Assembly: GCA_016789845.1 (NCBI GenBank) | Contig: JAEUQA010000041.1 | Span: forward strand, 32,786 to 96,785 | Length of the DNA stretch: 64,000 nucleotides | Reading direction: 5' to 3' | DNA from: Chromatiales bacterium | GTDB lineage: Bacteria; Pseudomonadota; Gammaproteobacteria; Steroidobacterales; GCA-2729495 | Part shown: piece after piece, positions 7,554 through 16,199 of the stretch | Layout of the letters: each line of letters starts with the position of its first letter | Position numbering within the stretch: the first letter of the stretch is position 1 | The notes under the pieces: generated by a model | Told to the model about the DNA's origin: nothing | What the model saw: only the letters and a program-made list of their open reading frames with translations | Database searches by the model: none | Program-made: the position numbers and the translations under genes

Positions 7554-8585
7554 TCAGGGAAAGCGGCCATCCTGGTCGCGCTGCGACAACCAGGCGGCGG
7601 CCTCGTCGGCCCCCGCCCTGACGGCCGACAGGACGCGCTGCTGGAGAGTGGCCCGCGCCTTGTAGTGCACGCGATAGAGGTCGGCCGATTCGGCGGCCCG
7701 GTGCAGGTAGTCATCGCTGGTTTCCAGGGCGTCCACGAGCTTCAGGTCCAGCGCACGGGAGCCGTACCAGTGCTCGCCGGTGGCCACGGCCTCGATGTCG
7801 AGGGTCGGCCGGTGCGTCGTCACGACCTGCTTGAAGAGGCCATGGATGTCCTCGAGCTCCTCCCGGAGCTTCGCCCGGTCGTCATCGGTGTTCTTGCCGA
7901 ACATGGTGACGGTCCGCTTGTAGCGGCCGGCGGTGATCTGCTCGAAGTCCACGCCCCGGGCCTCGAGCAGGCGATGGAAGTTCGGCACCTGCGCAATCAC
8001 GCCAATGGAGCCGATCACGGCGAAGGGCGCCGCGATGATCCGGTTCGCGACACAGGCCATCAGGTAGCCGCCGCTCGCGGCGCCCTTGTCGACGATGGCG
8101 GTCAGTGGAATTCCCTTGTCCCGCACGCGCAGCAGCTGGGCTGCGGCCAGGCCGTGCTCATGCACGGCGCCGCCGAAGTTCTCGAGGCGGACGACCACTT
8201 CATCCGTCGGGGTGGCGACCCCCAGGATGGCGCTGATCTCCTCGCGAAGGGCCGACACGGCGGTGGCCCGGATGTCGCCCTTGAAGTCCAGGACGAAGAC
8301 CCGGCGCCGGCCGCCGGCGCCCGAGTGGCGGGACTTTTCCTCCAGCTTCCGCTGCTGCCTCTCCTGTTTATGCTCCTTGCGGCGCTCCGCCCTGGACAGC
8401 AGGGCGTGACGGAGCTGGAGGCGCAGGTTCCGGTACTTGTCGTTGAGCTTCTCGACGGTGAGGCCGCCGGACGAGGACTCCTTCCGGGACAGCCCTACCG
8501 TGAGCGCCACGATGGCGGCCACCGCGGCCACGACCGTGACCGCCTTGGCCAGGAACAGGCCATAGTCGAGCAGGAACTGGACCAC
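7554..8585 (-). CDS. sohB: SohB-type inner-membrane S49 protease
   Basis: A 343-residue S49 peptidase; E. coli SohB is 349 residues. Two hydrophobic segments at the N-terminus (about 5-30) anchor it, followed by a basic coiled segment (residues 55-95, rich in R, K and E) and the protease domain. The nucleophile is Ser171 in AASGGY and the general base Lys223 in RYKRT, the spacing expected for this family. SohB is a periplasm-facing protease of unknown physiological substrate that in multicopy suppresses loss of DegP. It sits between lipA and the M48 protease gene on the same strand, 27 nt from the latter. Confidence 0.92.
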   Translation of the reverse strand: MVQFLLDYGLFLAKAVTVVAAVAAIVALTVGLSRKESSSGGLTVEKLNDKYRNLRLQLRHALLSRAERRKEHKQERQQRKLEEKSRHSGAGGRRRVFVLDFKGDIRATAVSALREEISAILGVATPTDEVVVRLENFGGAVHEHGLAAAQLLRVRDKGIPLTAIVDKGAASGGYLMACVANRIIAAPFAVIGSIGVIAQVPNFHRLLEARGVDFEQITAGRYKRTVTMFGKNTDDDRAKLREELEDIHGLFKQVVTTHRPTLDIEAVATGEHWYGSRALDLKLVDALETSDDYLHRAAESADLYRVHYKARATLQQRVLSAVRAGADEAAAWLSQRDQDGRFP

Positions 8586-8599
8586 GAACGCCAGCTGCC

Positions 8600-9619
8600 C
8601 TACTTCGCCGGCCGGGCCGCCGGCGTGGACGCCGGGAGACCGGCGTTATTGCCCTCGAGGGCGCGCTCGGCCCGATAGCTGGAGCGGACCAGCGGCCCTG
8701 CGACGACCTCCGTGAACCCCTTGTCGAGGCCGAGCTGCCGGTAGGCCGCGAACTGGTCCGGGTGGACGAACTCGCGGACAGGCAGGTGATTGGCCGTGGG
8801 CCGCAGGTACTGGCCGAGGGTAAGGAGGTGGACGCCGGCCGTGCGCAGGTCGTCCATCGCCTCGGCGACTTCCTCGCGGGTTTCGCCGAGACCGAGCATC
8901 AGGCTGCTCTTCACGAGCACCTTGCGGCCGGCGCTCGCGCCGGCATGGGCCAGCACCCGGAGCGTCTGGTCGTAGCCGGCGCGGGGGTCCCGGACTTCGG
9001 CGGTCAGCCTGCGCACCGTTTCCAGGTTCTGGGCGAACACGTCCACGCCGGATTCAACCACCGTGGTGACAGCGGCGAGATCGCCGGCGAAGTCCGGCGT
9101 TAGCGCCTCCACGGCGGTACCCGGATTGCGGGCCTTGATGGCACGGACACAGGCCGCGTAGTGCCCGGCCCCGCCATCCGGGAGGTCGTCCCGGTCGACG
9201 GAAGTCAGGACGACATACTTGAGGCCCATCAAAGCCACGGAACGGGCGGCGTTCTCCGGCTCTTCCGGGTCCAGCCAGCCCCGGGGATTACCGGTATCCA
9301 CGGCGCAGAAGCGGCACGCCCGGGTGCAGACATGCCCCATGAGCATGATCGTGGCGGTACCCGCGTTCCAGCACTCGCCGATGTTCGGGCACATGGACTC
9401 CTCGCAGACCGTCGCCAGCCGGTGCTCGTGCACGGTGCGCTGGACCTCCGCGTAGCGGCCGCCTGCAACGAGGCGAACCCGCAGCCAGTCCGGCTTGCGG
9501 CCGACATCGGCCGCCGCGCCGTCGGACCGCTGCTTGATGCCGTTGCGGATGGCCGTGAAGCCCGCGGCGGTCGTGTATTTCGCGCCGCTTTCGATGGGGA
9601 TGCCCTTGAACGAGGTCAT
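8600..9619 (-). CDS. lipA: Lipoyl synthase
   Basis: A radical-SAM enzyme that inserts two sulfurs into protein-bound octanoyl groups to make lipoyl cofactors of pyruvate and 2-oxoglutarate dehydrogenases and the glycine cleavage system. Both iron-sulfur sites are intact: the auxiliary cluster cysteines Cys72, Cys77 and Cys83 (CEESMC...GEC) and the radical-SAM CxxxCxxC at 98-105 (CTRACRFC). The C-terminal RSSYRAE serine motif is present. Length is 339 residues from the ATG at 9619; an ATG at 9646 would add 9 residues with no family support. It is not beside lipB here; the next gene on the strand is sohB, 14 nt away. Confidence 0.97.
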   Translation of the reverse strand: MTSFKGIPIESGAKYTTAAGFTAIRNGIKQRSDGAAADVGRKPDWLRVRLVAGGRYAEVQRTVHEHRLATVCEESMCPNIGECWNAGTATIMLMGHVCTRACRFCAVDTGNPRGWLDPEEPENAARSVALMGLKYVVLTSVDRDDLPDGGAGHYAACVRAIKARNPGTAVEALTPDFAGDLAAVTTVVESGVDVFAQNLETVRRLTAEVRDPRAGYDQTLRVLAHAGASAGRKVLVKSSLMLGLGETREEVAEAMDDLRTAGVHLLTLGQYLRPTANHLPVREFVHPDQFAAYRQLGLDKGFTEVVAGPLVRSSYRAERALEGNNAGLPASTPAARPAK

Positions 9620-9669
9620 GGCTCCATTTTCGCACGGGGTGCCCATGCCGTCATGCAGCTGAAGGGGGC

Positions 9670-9699
9670 AAAAAAAAAGGCCCGGCGCAAGGCCGGGCC
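9670..9699 (-). terminator. Rho-independent terminator after the small gene at 9748-9945
   Basis: On the minus strand an 8-bp GC-only stem (GGCCCGGC / GCCGGGCC, 9679-9686 with 9692-9699) with a 5-nt loop is followed by nine T residues (A-tract 9670-9678 on the plus strand). It lies 48 nt after the stop of the 65-residue gene and separates it from lipA. This is the cleanest intrinsic terminator in the window. Confidence 0.9.
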
Positions 9700-9747
9700 A
9701 ATACAGGGGGAATCGAGAAATCAGACCACCACGTCAGCGTCAGACAC

Positions 9748-9945
9748 CTAGTGAACCCGTGACCAGTTGAGGAGCTCCACCTCGTGCTCGTCGCGCTGGA
9801 AGTTCTGGGCGAGCAACGCCTCGATCTCCTTCGGTTCCAGCACCTGGTCCACGGCATGGTTCAACTCCACCACGCCGCTGTATTCGTCCGCGAATCCCGG
9901 TTCCTCCGAGCGCAGCAGGAAGCGGGTGTAGTACTTCGCGCGCAT
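9748..9945 (-). CDS. Small conserved hypothetical protein, 65 aa
   Basis: A 65-residue soluble acidic protein beginning MRAKYYTRFLLRSEEPG and ending ELLNWSRVH. No known domain or metal motif is visible; the middle (VDQVLEPKEIEALLAQNF) should form a helix. I chose the ATG at 9945 because the preceding in-frame part merely shadows the hydrolase gene. It sits 10 nt after the stop of the hydrolase gene and is followed by a strong terminator, so it is the last gene of that transcript. It may be a small regulator or partner; nothing in the sequence fixes this. Confidence 0.7.
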   Translation of the reverse strand: MRAKYYTRFLLRSEEPGFADEYSGVVELNHAVDQVLEPKEIEALLAQNFQRDEHEVELLNWSRVH

Positions 9946-9955
9946 GGCCTGAACG

Positions 9956-10921
9956 TTAGGGGAAGCCCCCGGGGGGTTCTGTGAGCGACTGCACAGATTC
10001 GGGGTTCGACGCGCGCCACCAGCGGGCAATGGCCTCGCCCGCGGCGGCATTGACGAAATAGCCGTAGCACCGGTGGACGTTCAGGCCCTCCGCGCCCCGG
10101 AACGGGTTGATGAGGTCCGTGCGGTCGCTGATCTCGCCCACCAGCCCGAGCTCCCGCATCTCGGCAAAATCCTCCGCGAACCGGTGGCCGAGTGCCGTGA
10201 GGCCGCCGATGGCGCACAGGTTTCGCCAGCGCCGGATCCCGCGGGGATACCTGGCGGCGCCCACGGCCCCGGCCCCCATCAGCCGGCGCCGGATGTAGCG
10301 GGTGCCCAGCGGACTGCCCAGGGTCAGGAACAGGTCGACCGGACCTGCCTGGTCCCCCAGGGCCCACAGCGTGTCCCAGGCGATCACCGAGCCGAAGCTG
10401 TGGGCCATCAGCAGGATGCGCTCGCCGGCAGCCCAGGAACGCTGCAGCTCGGCCAGCAGGAGGCCCCGGATGCGGTCGGCGACCCCGTCGGCATTCCGGA
10501 AATAGCGTTCGGAGTCGGCGATGTTGGCGCGGGTGCCCTCGCCGGCCAGCCAGTCGATCAGCCCGGGGAAGCGGTCGGCGACGCGGTGCGCGGCATAGAC
10601 GGCCCGGCGCCGCGGGCCATGGACCTCGCGGATGCTGTCCGGGCCCGGCTGCGTCCCGGCGAGGAGCGCCGCAATGCCGGGCTCGTCGGGCCGGACATCC
10701 CGGTACTGCTCGTAGAACTCGTGGCCCCACAGGACCAGCCGCAGGGAGTCGGGCGCTGCCGCCAGGCCGGCGGCAACTTCCGGGTCCGCCCGCCGGATGC
10801 CTTCCAGCAGGCACCGCCAGACGAGCGCGCGATGCATGTCCGGTGGCGGCTTGGCACGGATGCCGGGCACGTACAAGATACGGCGCTTGGCCTGGGGCTG
10901 GGCATCCTGGCTGGGCGACAT
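9956..10921 (-). CDS. Alpha/beta-hydrolase-fold protein
   Basis: A 321-residue protein with a lipase-like nucleophile elbow (LLMAHSFGSVIAWD) and an upstream ILYVPGI strand typical of alpha/beta hydrolases acting on lipids or esters. The region after the elbow (LFLTLGSPLG) matches the strand that follows the nucleophile in lipases, and a late histidine is in LNVHRCYGYF. No signal peptide or membrane segment is seen, so it is likely cytosolic. I prefer the ATG at 10921; ATG 10930 adds three residues. Either start lies within 15 nt of the divergent glyoxalase start, so both genes must be transcribed from promoters overlapping each other's coding ends. Confidence 0.75.
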   Translation of the reverse strand: MSPSQDAQPQAKRRILYVPGIRAKPPPDMHRALVWRCLLEGIRRADPEVAAGLAAAPDSLRLVLWGHEFYEQYRDVRPDEPGIAALLAGTQPGPDSIREVHGPRRRAVYAAHRVADRFPGLIDWLAGEGTRANIADSERYFRNADGVADRIRGLLLAELQRSWAAGERILLMAHSFGSVIAWDTLWALGDQAGPVDLFLTLGSPLGTRYIRRRLMGAGAVGAARYPRGIRRWRNLCAIGGLTALGHRFAEDFAEMRELGLVGEISDRTDLINPFRGAEGLNVHRCYGYFVNAAAGEAIARWWRASNPESVQSLTEPPGGFP

Positions 10922-10934
10922 CGGCAGCATTCTA

Positions 10935-11369
10935 ATGAAGTACCTGCACACCATGGTTCGCGTCACCGACCTGGACGCGTCCCTCGACTTCTACTGCAAC
11001 CAGCTCGGCCTGCAGGAACTGCGGCGGACGGAGAACGAGCGCGGCCGCTTCACGCTGATCTTCCTCGCCGCGCCCGGCGATGTCGCGACGGGCGGGCAGG
11101 CGCCCTGCGTGGAACTGACGTTCAACTGGGATCCCGAAACCTACGCGGGCGGACGGAACTTCGGGCACCTGGCCTACCAGGTCGACGACATCTACGCGCT
11201 CTGCAACCGCCTCAAGGACGCCGGGGTGACCATCAACCGCCCTCCCCGGGATGGCTACATGGCCTTCGTCCGTTCGCCGGACGGCATTTCGATAGAGCTG
11301 CTGCAGAAGGGTGGCCCCCTGCCGCCGGTAGAGCCCTGGAAATCGGCGCCGAACGTCGGCACCTGGTAG
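10935..11369 (+). CDS. gloA: Lactoylglutathione lyase (glyoxalase I)
   Basis: A 144-residue vicinal-oxygen-chelate enzyme that converts the hemithioacetal of methylglyoxal and glutathione into S-lactoylglutathione. All four metal ligands of the E. coli type are in place: His5 (LHTMVRV), Glu60 (VELTFNW), His78 (FGHLAY) and Glu121 (SIELLQ). The compact length without the extra insertions of Zn-type human enzymes suggests Ni/Co preference, which is inference. Its stop codon TAG is part of a GTAGGAGCGGCT motif, the start of a family-1 repeat fragment. It is divergent from the hydrolase gene and convergent with a diguanylate cyclase. Confidence 0.93.
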   Translation: MKYLHTMVRVTDLDASLDFYCNQLGLQELRRTENERGRFTLIFLAAPGDVATGGQAPCVELTFNWDPETYAGGRNFGHLAYQVDDIYALCNRLKDAGVTINRPPRDGYMAFVRSPDGISIELLQKGGPLPPVEPWKSAPNVGTW

Positions 11370-11402
11370 GAGCGGCTCCCTGATCGCGTACGTCAGCCGC
11401 TC
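11366..11402. repeat. Family-1 repeat fragment / hairpin between convergent genes
   Basis: Starts with GTAGGAGCGGCT, the tip of the family-1 elements, and folds into an 8-bp stem GAGCGGCT (11370-11377) with AGCCGCTC (11395-11402). Its TAG is the stop of gloA, and the other arm overlaps the TGA of the diguanylate cyclase. It lacks the 16-nt family centre and so is a degenerate or solo copy. It may serve as the terminator of both genes, although no T-tract follows. Confidence 0.6.
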
Positions 11403-12604
11403 GCCTGCATCCGGGCAGCGCGGAAGCGGCCGGTCTGGATGTGGGCGCTCTTCGACTCCTTGACGACCACGCGGTTGCGGCCCTCTTCCTTCGCCTGGTA
11501 CAGGGCCTCGTCGGCGAGCTGGATGGCCCCCGCCAGGCTGCGCTCGTTGCCGGGACTGACGATCGCCACGCCGACGCTGACGGTGAGCCAGGCGCTCGTG
11601 GTCGACTCGGCATGGGGTATCCGGAGCTCCTCGACGCTCCGCCGGAGCATCTCCGGGATCTCCCTGCCGAAGTCCTGGGCAGGGCCGTAAAGCACCAGCG
11701 CGAACTCCTCGCCCCCGAACCGGGCCGCGAAGTCGAGGGGTCGCTGGGCGCACATGGCGATCACCTCGGCCACCCGCTTCAGGGCGTCGTCCCCGGCCTG
11801 GTGGCCATAGAGGTCGTTGAAACCCTTGAAGTGATCGATGTCCACGAGCAGTAGCGTGAGCTGGCTCTGGTCGCGGCGGGACTGGCGCCAGAGCTTCTCC
11901 ACGTCCTTGTCGTAGCGGCGCCGGTTGTAGAGCCCGGTGAGGCCATCCCGCTCCGCCAGGTCGTTCAACATCCTCGACTCGAGGAACGACTGGCGCACGG
12001 CCGATTCGAGCTTGAAGCAGCAGTAGGCACCGATGACGTTCACCGCCAGCAGGGTCAGGCCGGAGAACACCACTTCCGGCAGGGGAAACTGCCAGTTCAG
12101 CATGCCCCAGGCATAGGTCGTGGAGATGGAGACGGCAATGAGCGCGGCGTTCCAGAAGTGCAGGCCGAGCACCAGCCAGACCACGAAGATCCATGCAACC
12201 TCGGCACCGAAATAGTAGGGCGCGCCGGTGAGGCTGGCCCGCACGGTGATCGAGGTGCAGACGAGCCCGATCCACAGGGCCGTCAGCGCCAGGAGCATCT
12301 GGTAGGCGCCGTGGGAGCCCTCCTTGTAGGACATCACGAGGGTTGCCATCAGCGTGGGGAGCAGCACGCCGAGCATGAAGGCGGTGGTCTGCCAGGAGAG
12401 GTTGTCCTCCATCACGGCAAAGATGAGCGCAATGAAGATGGCAGCGGCGCCACTCACCAGGATCGGGCGTGTCTTGGGGTAACTGGACTCGGCGTAGACG
12501 CGCCTGAACTCCCCCTCGACGAACTGGCCGAAGCGCAGCCGGAACATGCCGGGACGCCGCTCGGTCACCAGCGAGTTCAGATGCTGTGTCACGTCCAGAC
12601 TCAA
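11393..12604 (-). CDS. Membrane-bound diguanylate cyclase (GGDEF)
   Basis: A 403-residue protein with five or six membrane segments (about residues 47-215) and a C-terminal GGDEF domain. The active-site signature is GGEEF at 307-311, preceded by an intact inhibitory site RPLD at 298-301, so it should make c-di-GMP and be product-inhibited. The N-terminal sensor resembles the MASE-type integral-membrane regions but I cannot place it in a named family. The gene stands alone between the gloA end and a 160-nt spacer; it starts at an ATG (12604) preceded by no strong ribosome site. Confidence 0.92.
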   Translation of the reverse strand: MSLDVTQHLNSLVTERRPGMFRLRFGQFVEGEFRRVYAESSYPKTRPILVSGAAAIFIALIFAVMEDNLSWQTTAFMLGVLLPTLMATLVMSYKEGSHGAYQMLLALTALWIGLVCTSITVRASLTGAPYYFGAEVAWIFVVWLVLGLHFWNAALIAVSISTTYAWGMLNWQFPLPEVVFSGLTLLAVNVIGAYCCFKLESAVRQSFLESRMLNDLAERDGLTGLYNRRRYDKDVEKLWRQSRRDQSQLTLLLVDIDHFKGFNDLYGHQAGDDALKRVAEVIAMCAQRPLDFAARFGGEEFALVLYGPAQDFGREIPEMLRRSVEELRIPHAESTTSAWLTVSVGVAIVSPGNERSLAGAIQLADEALYQAKEEGRNRVVVKESKSAHIQTGRFRAARMQASG

Positions 12605-12766
12605 GGTCGATCGCGCCCCAAAACCAGCCCCAGCACGAGTTGCCGGAGTGCAATGGAAGCACCCGGCCCGCCAGCGAGATTGAACTTACTGGCTGCACCC
12701 GGGCCGGGCTGCGCGTTGAGTCACATTTCGCCCCGCCGCGGGCCCAAGCCGTTAGGATACGCGGCC

Positions 12767-13390
12767 ATGTCCAACCCCCTGCCCGACGCGCTGCCCGGCC
12801 CGCTCCTCAACCGTGCCGCTGGCCTGATCGGCGCCGCCGGGGTCCTGCTCTCCGGGGCACTGGCCCTGTTCCAGGCGCCAGCGGGACTGCCACCGGGCCC
12901 GGCAATGCCGGTCAAGGGGGAGCAGGCCTGCCCCCGCGGCGCCGGCGGCGCCCTCCGGGGCCGGTTCTTCGGCGCCCTCGACCTGACAGCCGACTGGTCC
13001 GGGGCCGCGCTGGCCTGCGACGGCATGCAGAAGCCGGACGGCAAGGGCGTCCGGCTGTACTTCGCCGGCGACCGGCCGGACGGTGGCCGGGTGTCGCTGC
13101 TGATCACCCTGGACGGCGGCCTGGAGGAACTGGCCGGCGCGGAACGCCCGGCCAATGTGACCGTCATCGATGAACGGGACGCGCGTTTCTTCAGCTCGGG
13201 GGGAGCCGGTCGCTGCTGGGCCAGCATTCGTTCGGTCGCGCCCGTTGACCGGCGTCCCGGCGGCCCCGCCGGCCGTGGCATCGACGGGCTCGCCTACTGC
13301 GTGGGCGCCCTGCCCTCCGTCGGCGACCGCTCGTCCATCACCATGAGCGACCTCCAATTCTCGGGATGGGTCGCCGCCGGTGCGGACTGA
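12767..13390 (+). CDS. Exported hypothetical protein upstream of the DUF192 gene
   Basis: A 207-residue protein I do not recognise. It has one hydrophobic segment (about residues 15-38, LIGAAGVLLSGALALF) that may be an uncleaved anchor, followed by a globular part with several cysteines (QACPRG, ALACDG, RCWASI, AYCVGA) that could form disulfides in the periplasm. The start is the ATG at 12767; the frame stays open further upstream but that part only shadows the opposite strand. Its stop overlaps the GTG start of the DUF192 gene by 11 nt, so the two are cotranscribed. The pairing suggests an exported accessory, not more. Confidence 0.7.
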   Translation: MSNPLPDALPGPLLNRAAGLIGAAGVLLSGALALFQAPAGLPPGPAMPVKGEQACPRGAGGALRGRFFGALDLTADWSGAALACDGMQKPDGKGVRLYFAGDRPDGGRVSLLITLDGGLEELAGAERPANVTVIDERDARFFSSGGAGRCWASIRSVAPVDRRPGGPAGRGIDGLAYCVGALPSVGDRSSITMSDLQFSGWVAAGAD

Positions 13391-13853
13391 ACTCCGGCCG
13401 GCCGCCCTGGCCGGTCCGATCCTCCTCGGGCTCCTCGCGGGACCCGCGGCCGGCCTGGAACCGGCTCACCTGGTGGCGGATTTCCCCCGGGGCCAGGCCG
13501 TGCTGGAAACCGGCGGCCCGCGCTGCCTCGTAATCGACGTGTACTTTGCCAGCACCCCGGCGCAACGGGCCCAGGGGCTGATGTACGTGGATGCCCTCGA
13601 CGAGTTCGAGGGCATGTACTTCGGCTACCGCACGCCCTCGGAACTCGTGATGTGGATGAAGAACACGGTGCTGTCCCTCGACATGCTGTTCATCCGGCCG
13701 GACGGCGCCGTGGGTTCCATCGCCCGGAACACGGAGCCCTTCTCGACGACGCGCATCAGCTCGGGCGGAGAAGTGATCGGTGTCCTGGAACTGAATGCAG
13801 GCTTTACCCGACGCTGGCGGGTGGAGCCCGGGACGCGGCTCTTCCTGCCCTGA
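13380..13853 (+). CDS. DUF192-family exported protein
   Basis: A 157-residue protein with a signal peptide (first about 24 residues, cut near GPAAGLE) and a DUF192 domain: VYFASTPAQRAQGLMYVDAL, then MYFGY, MWMKNTVLSLDMLFIRPDG and VLELNAGFTRR, all typical of the family (usually 110-170 aa). DUF192 proteins are small beta-barrel proteins of unknown function found in bacteria and archaea, often exported. The start is a GTG at 13380 inside the end of the preceding gene, giving translational coupling. The gene ends 12 nt before the stop of a convergent lipoprotein gene. Confidence 0.88.
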   Translation: MRTELRPAALAGPILLGLLAGPAAGLEPAHLVADFPRGQAVLETGGPRCLVIDVYFASTPAQRAQGLMYVDALDEFEGMYFGYRTPSELVMWMKNTVLSLDMLFIRPDGAVGSIARNTEPFSTTRISSGGEVIGVLELNAGFTRRWRVEPGTRLFLP

Positions 13854-13865
13854 AACGCCGGCCCG

Positions 13866-14222
13866 CTACCTGGCAGCGGGAACGACGCAGCGGATCTCCC
13901 AGCGCTGCTGATAGCCGGCCGGATTGTCCTCGAGGTAGTCGAACGGCCGCCGGGCCGCCACCTCGTGCCCCGACGTGCAGAGCCGGCGCTGCTCCAGCCA
14001 GGCCTGGAGCCAGGTCATCCGAGCCTCTTCCGCCGCGGGATCGCCCTCGGGGAAGTCGGGGCCGAAGCGGACGTCGAAATAGATCGTGTCCGGCTTGTCG
14101 AAGGGCTGGACGATGCGGCTGTTGCGGTGCCGGTCGAAATCCGCGCTCTTGTCGAGGACATCGGCCGCGCAGCCGGCCAGCAGGACCAGCGTCGCCGCGG
14201 CAAGCCCGATGAACTGTCGCAA
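13866..14222 (-). CDS. Small exported lipoprotein, hypothetical
   Basis: A 118-residue lipoprotein. I place its start at a TTG (14222) because it has a good ribosome site (GGAGGG 4 nt upstream on the minus strand) and opens directly into a lipoprotein signal ending LLAGC. The mature part is charged and aromatic, with DFDRHRNSRIVQPFDKPDTIYFDVRFG and QAWLEQRRLCTSGHEV; two further cysteines may pair. No family comes to mind. The longer reading frame from 14345 lacks a ribosome site and places the signal sequence internally, so I reject it. Confidence 0.7.
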   Translation of the reverse strand: MRQFIGLAAATLVLLAGCAADVLDKSADFDRHRNSRIVQPFDKPDTIYFDVRFGPDFPEGDPAAEEARMTWLQAWLEQRRLCTSGHEVAARRPFDYLEDNPAGYQQRWEIRCVVPAAR

Positions 14223-14629
14223 GGAACCCTCCGTAGGGCAGGGCGCTGCCCCGCAAAGGTCCCATTGTTGCAGCGCTGCCGCGCCCGGACCACCCCGGCG
14301 GGCAGCCCATGGCCACGGCCCGATCCCGCCGCGGAAACCCGTCACGGCATGGCCGGGGCAAGCTGCATTGCCCGCATATCCGTGTGCAATCGCCAGAAAG
14401 ATCGGGTAGATTTGTCGCCCTTGGGCCGAGGGGGGTTCCCGGTCCGGATGGAACTGGCCCCGCTGCCGTACGAAAACTGACCGGTCCCGCGGTACGAAGA
14501 AGCCAGCACTGCTACTGCTCAGTCAGGGTAGCGCCCGGAGGTTCCTGGCGGGAACTGGCGTGTCTTGTGGCAGGCGAGTAGAACTGGCCTTGGAAACAGA
14601 AGCCCCAAAGGCAGACCTGAAGAGCAGAC
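14223..14629. other. 407-nt intergenic region ahead of tonB
   Basis: The longest stretch without a gene. It must hold the promoter of the tonB operon and the leader of the minus-strand lipoprotein gene. I saw no clear sigma-70 pair, no Fur-box-like sequence and no riboswitch-like fold. Short open frames here lack ribosome sites and coding character. A weak inverted pair CCGTACG/CGGTACG sits around 14466-14498, of unknown meaning. Confidence 0.5.
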
Positions 14630-15265
14630 ATGGACAGCACCTTCGACACCGGCCTGGGCAGTAGCGGTCGCAAGGCGACGATCTTCGGGATCATCGTCGC
14701 CTTTCACGCGCTGCTGGTGTGGGGCCTCGTCACCAGCCTCGGCATCATCCAGGTCGACCGGCCGCCACCGCCGATCATCGCGGAGATCCTCGAGGAACTG
14801 CAGGAAGAGGACGAACCACCGCCGCCGCCACCGGCGATCGAGACGCCCCCGCCCTATGTGCCGCCACCGGATATCGTCGTTGATGTCCCGGTAGACGCGC
14901 CGGCGACCACCGCCCTGACCAACGTCACCAACGTGAAGCCGCCGCCGGCACCGCCCCCCGCCGCCAAGGCCGTGGTCAAGAAGGCTCCGGAGATCGATCC
15001 CAAGTTCAAGCGCCGTTTCCAGCCCGAGTACCCGCCCACCTCCCGCCGCCTTGGCGAGGAAGGCTCCGTGGTGCTGCAGGTGCTCGTGGGGCCCGACGGC
15101 ACGGTAAAGGATGGCAAGATTCAGAAGAGCAGCGGCTTCCCGCGACTCGATGAAGCAGCACTCAAGCACGCCCTGCGGGCCTGGCGTTTCACGCCGGGTA
15201 CGGAGGACGGGGCTCCAGTGACGATATGGCACTCGGTCAAGGTAACGTTCAAGATCGAGGGTTGA
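14630..15265 (+). CDS. tonB: TonB energy-transducing protein
   Basis: A 211-residue TonB. One N-terminal membrane anchor (about residues 17-39) is followed by a proline-rich periplasmic spacer (IDRPPPP..., EDEPPPPPP, PPAPPPAAK) and the C-terminal TonB domain (about 125-211) with FQPEYPPTSRRLGEEGSVVLQ, SSGFPRLDEAAL and AWRFTPGTEDG. It passes the energy of the ExbB-ExbD proton channel to outer-membrane receptors. It opens a plus-strand operon with exbB, two exbD genes and two TPR genes, spaced 27-136 nt. No TonB-dependent receptor gene is in the window, so it is probably a shared or dedicated general system. Confidence 0.95.
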   Translation: MDSTFDTGLGSSGRKATIFGIIVAFHALLVWGLVTSLGIIQVDRPPPPIIAEILEELQEEDEPPPPPPAIETPPPYVPPPDIVVDVPVDAPATTALTNVTNVKPPPAPPPAAKAVVKKAPEIDPKFKRRFQPEYPPTSRRLGEEGSVVLQVLVGPDGTVKDGKIQKSSGFPRLDEAALKHALRAWRFTPGTEDGAPVTIWHSVKVTFKIEG

Positions 15266-15311
15266 TTTCAAAGCCGCGGGAAACCGGGGCAATATTCAAG
15301 GTAAGTGAGTC

Positions 15312-16172
15312 ATGGCAGGCGAGAACATTCAGCTGGCACAGAACACCGACGCAGAGTTGGCGGCCCCCGCCGATCTGGCGATTCCGGGAGCCGACGGCAC
15401 CCTTCCGGTGGACCCGGGCGCCGCACCGATGGAAGGCGGCACGATGGATATCGCGCCGATGGACGACCTCCCGGTGGATACCAGCTTGGCCGCCAACGAG
15501 GCCGAGAACCCCTACGGCCTGGCCGAGCTGTGGGGCCAGGGCGACTTCGTCGCCCGGGGCACGCTCATCATCCTGGTGCTGATGTCCCTGTATTCCTGGT
15601 TCATCATCCTGACCAAGCTGTGGGAGCAGCAGCGGCTCCTCAAGCAGGCCCGGGAAGCCAGCCGGGACTTCTGGACCGGCAACTCGCTGAATGAAGGCAT
15701 GCAGAAGCTTTCCGGCAAGGGCAACGTGTTCCGGTCCATGGTCGAGAGCGGCATCAAGGCCAGCCAGCACAGCGAGGGCAAGCTTACCGAGCACGTGCCC
15801 GTCGCCGAATGGATCAGCGCCAAGCTCCAGCAGAACGTGGACCGCATGAACAACGACCTGCAGCGCGGCCTGTCCTTCCTGGCGTCGGTGGGCTCCACCG
15901 CCCCGTTCGTCGGCCTCTTCGGCACGGTGTGGGGCATCTATCACGCCCTCATCGCGATCGGCGTCGCCGGCCAGGCCAGCATCGACAAGGTGGCCGGCCC
16001 CGTGGGTGAGGCGCTGATCATGACTGCCATCGGCCTCGCGGTCGCAGTGCCGGCGGTGCTGGGCTACAACTGGCTGCTGCGCAGGAACAAGGCCATCCTG
16101 GACCAGCTGCGCTACTTCACCAACGACCTGTATGCGGCACTCATCGGCGGCAGCGCCGGCGCACGCAAGTAG
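15312..16172 (+). CDS. exbB: ExbB/TolQ-family proton-channel protein
   Basis: A 286-residue MotA/TolQ/ExbB-type protein. The N-terminal 75 residues are acidic and proline-rich, longer than the short periplasmic tail of E. coli ExbB, and may be a periplasmic extension. Membrane segments lie at about 80-101, 190-215 and 225-248, with the conserved cytoplasmic-to-membrane motif GLFGTVWGIYHAL and the conserved glycines of the ExbB family. Five copies surround two ExbD helices in the E. coli complex. The gene sits between tonB and two exbD genes, which fixes the assignment as ExbB rather than TolQ. Confidence 0.93.
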   Translation: MAGENIQLAQNTDAELAAPADLAIPGADGTLPVDPGAAPMEGGTMDIAPMDDLPVDTSLAANEAENPYGLAELWGQGDFVARGTLIILVLMSLYSWFIILTKLWEQQRLLKQAREASRDFWTGNSLNEGMQKLSGKGNVFRSMVESGIKASQHSEGKLTEHVPVAEWISAKLQQNVDRMNNDLQRGLSFLASVGSTAPFVGLFGTVWGIYHALIAIGVAGQASIDKVAGPVGEALIMTAIGLAVAVPAVLGYNWLLRRNKAILDQLRYFTNDLYAALIGGSAGARK

Positions 16173-16199
16173 CTGGTCAGGGCCAGAGGGAGCAGCATC

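Noticed and set aside
6552..8678. 708-residue open frame on the plus strand opposite the transpeptidase, M48 and sohB genes
   Set aside because: It is antisense to three well-recognised genes, has no conserved motif, and is rich in H, G, R, Q and V as expected from the mirror of GC-rich coding sequence.
14223..14629. Possible small gene or RNA in the long spacer before tonB
   Set aside because: Short frames have no ribosome site and no conserved pattern; no recognisable riboswitch or Fur site was seen.
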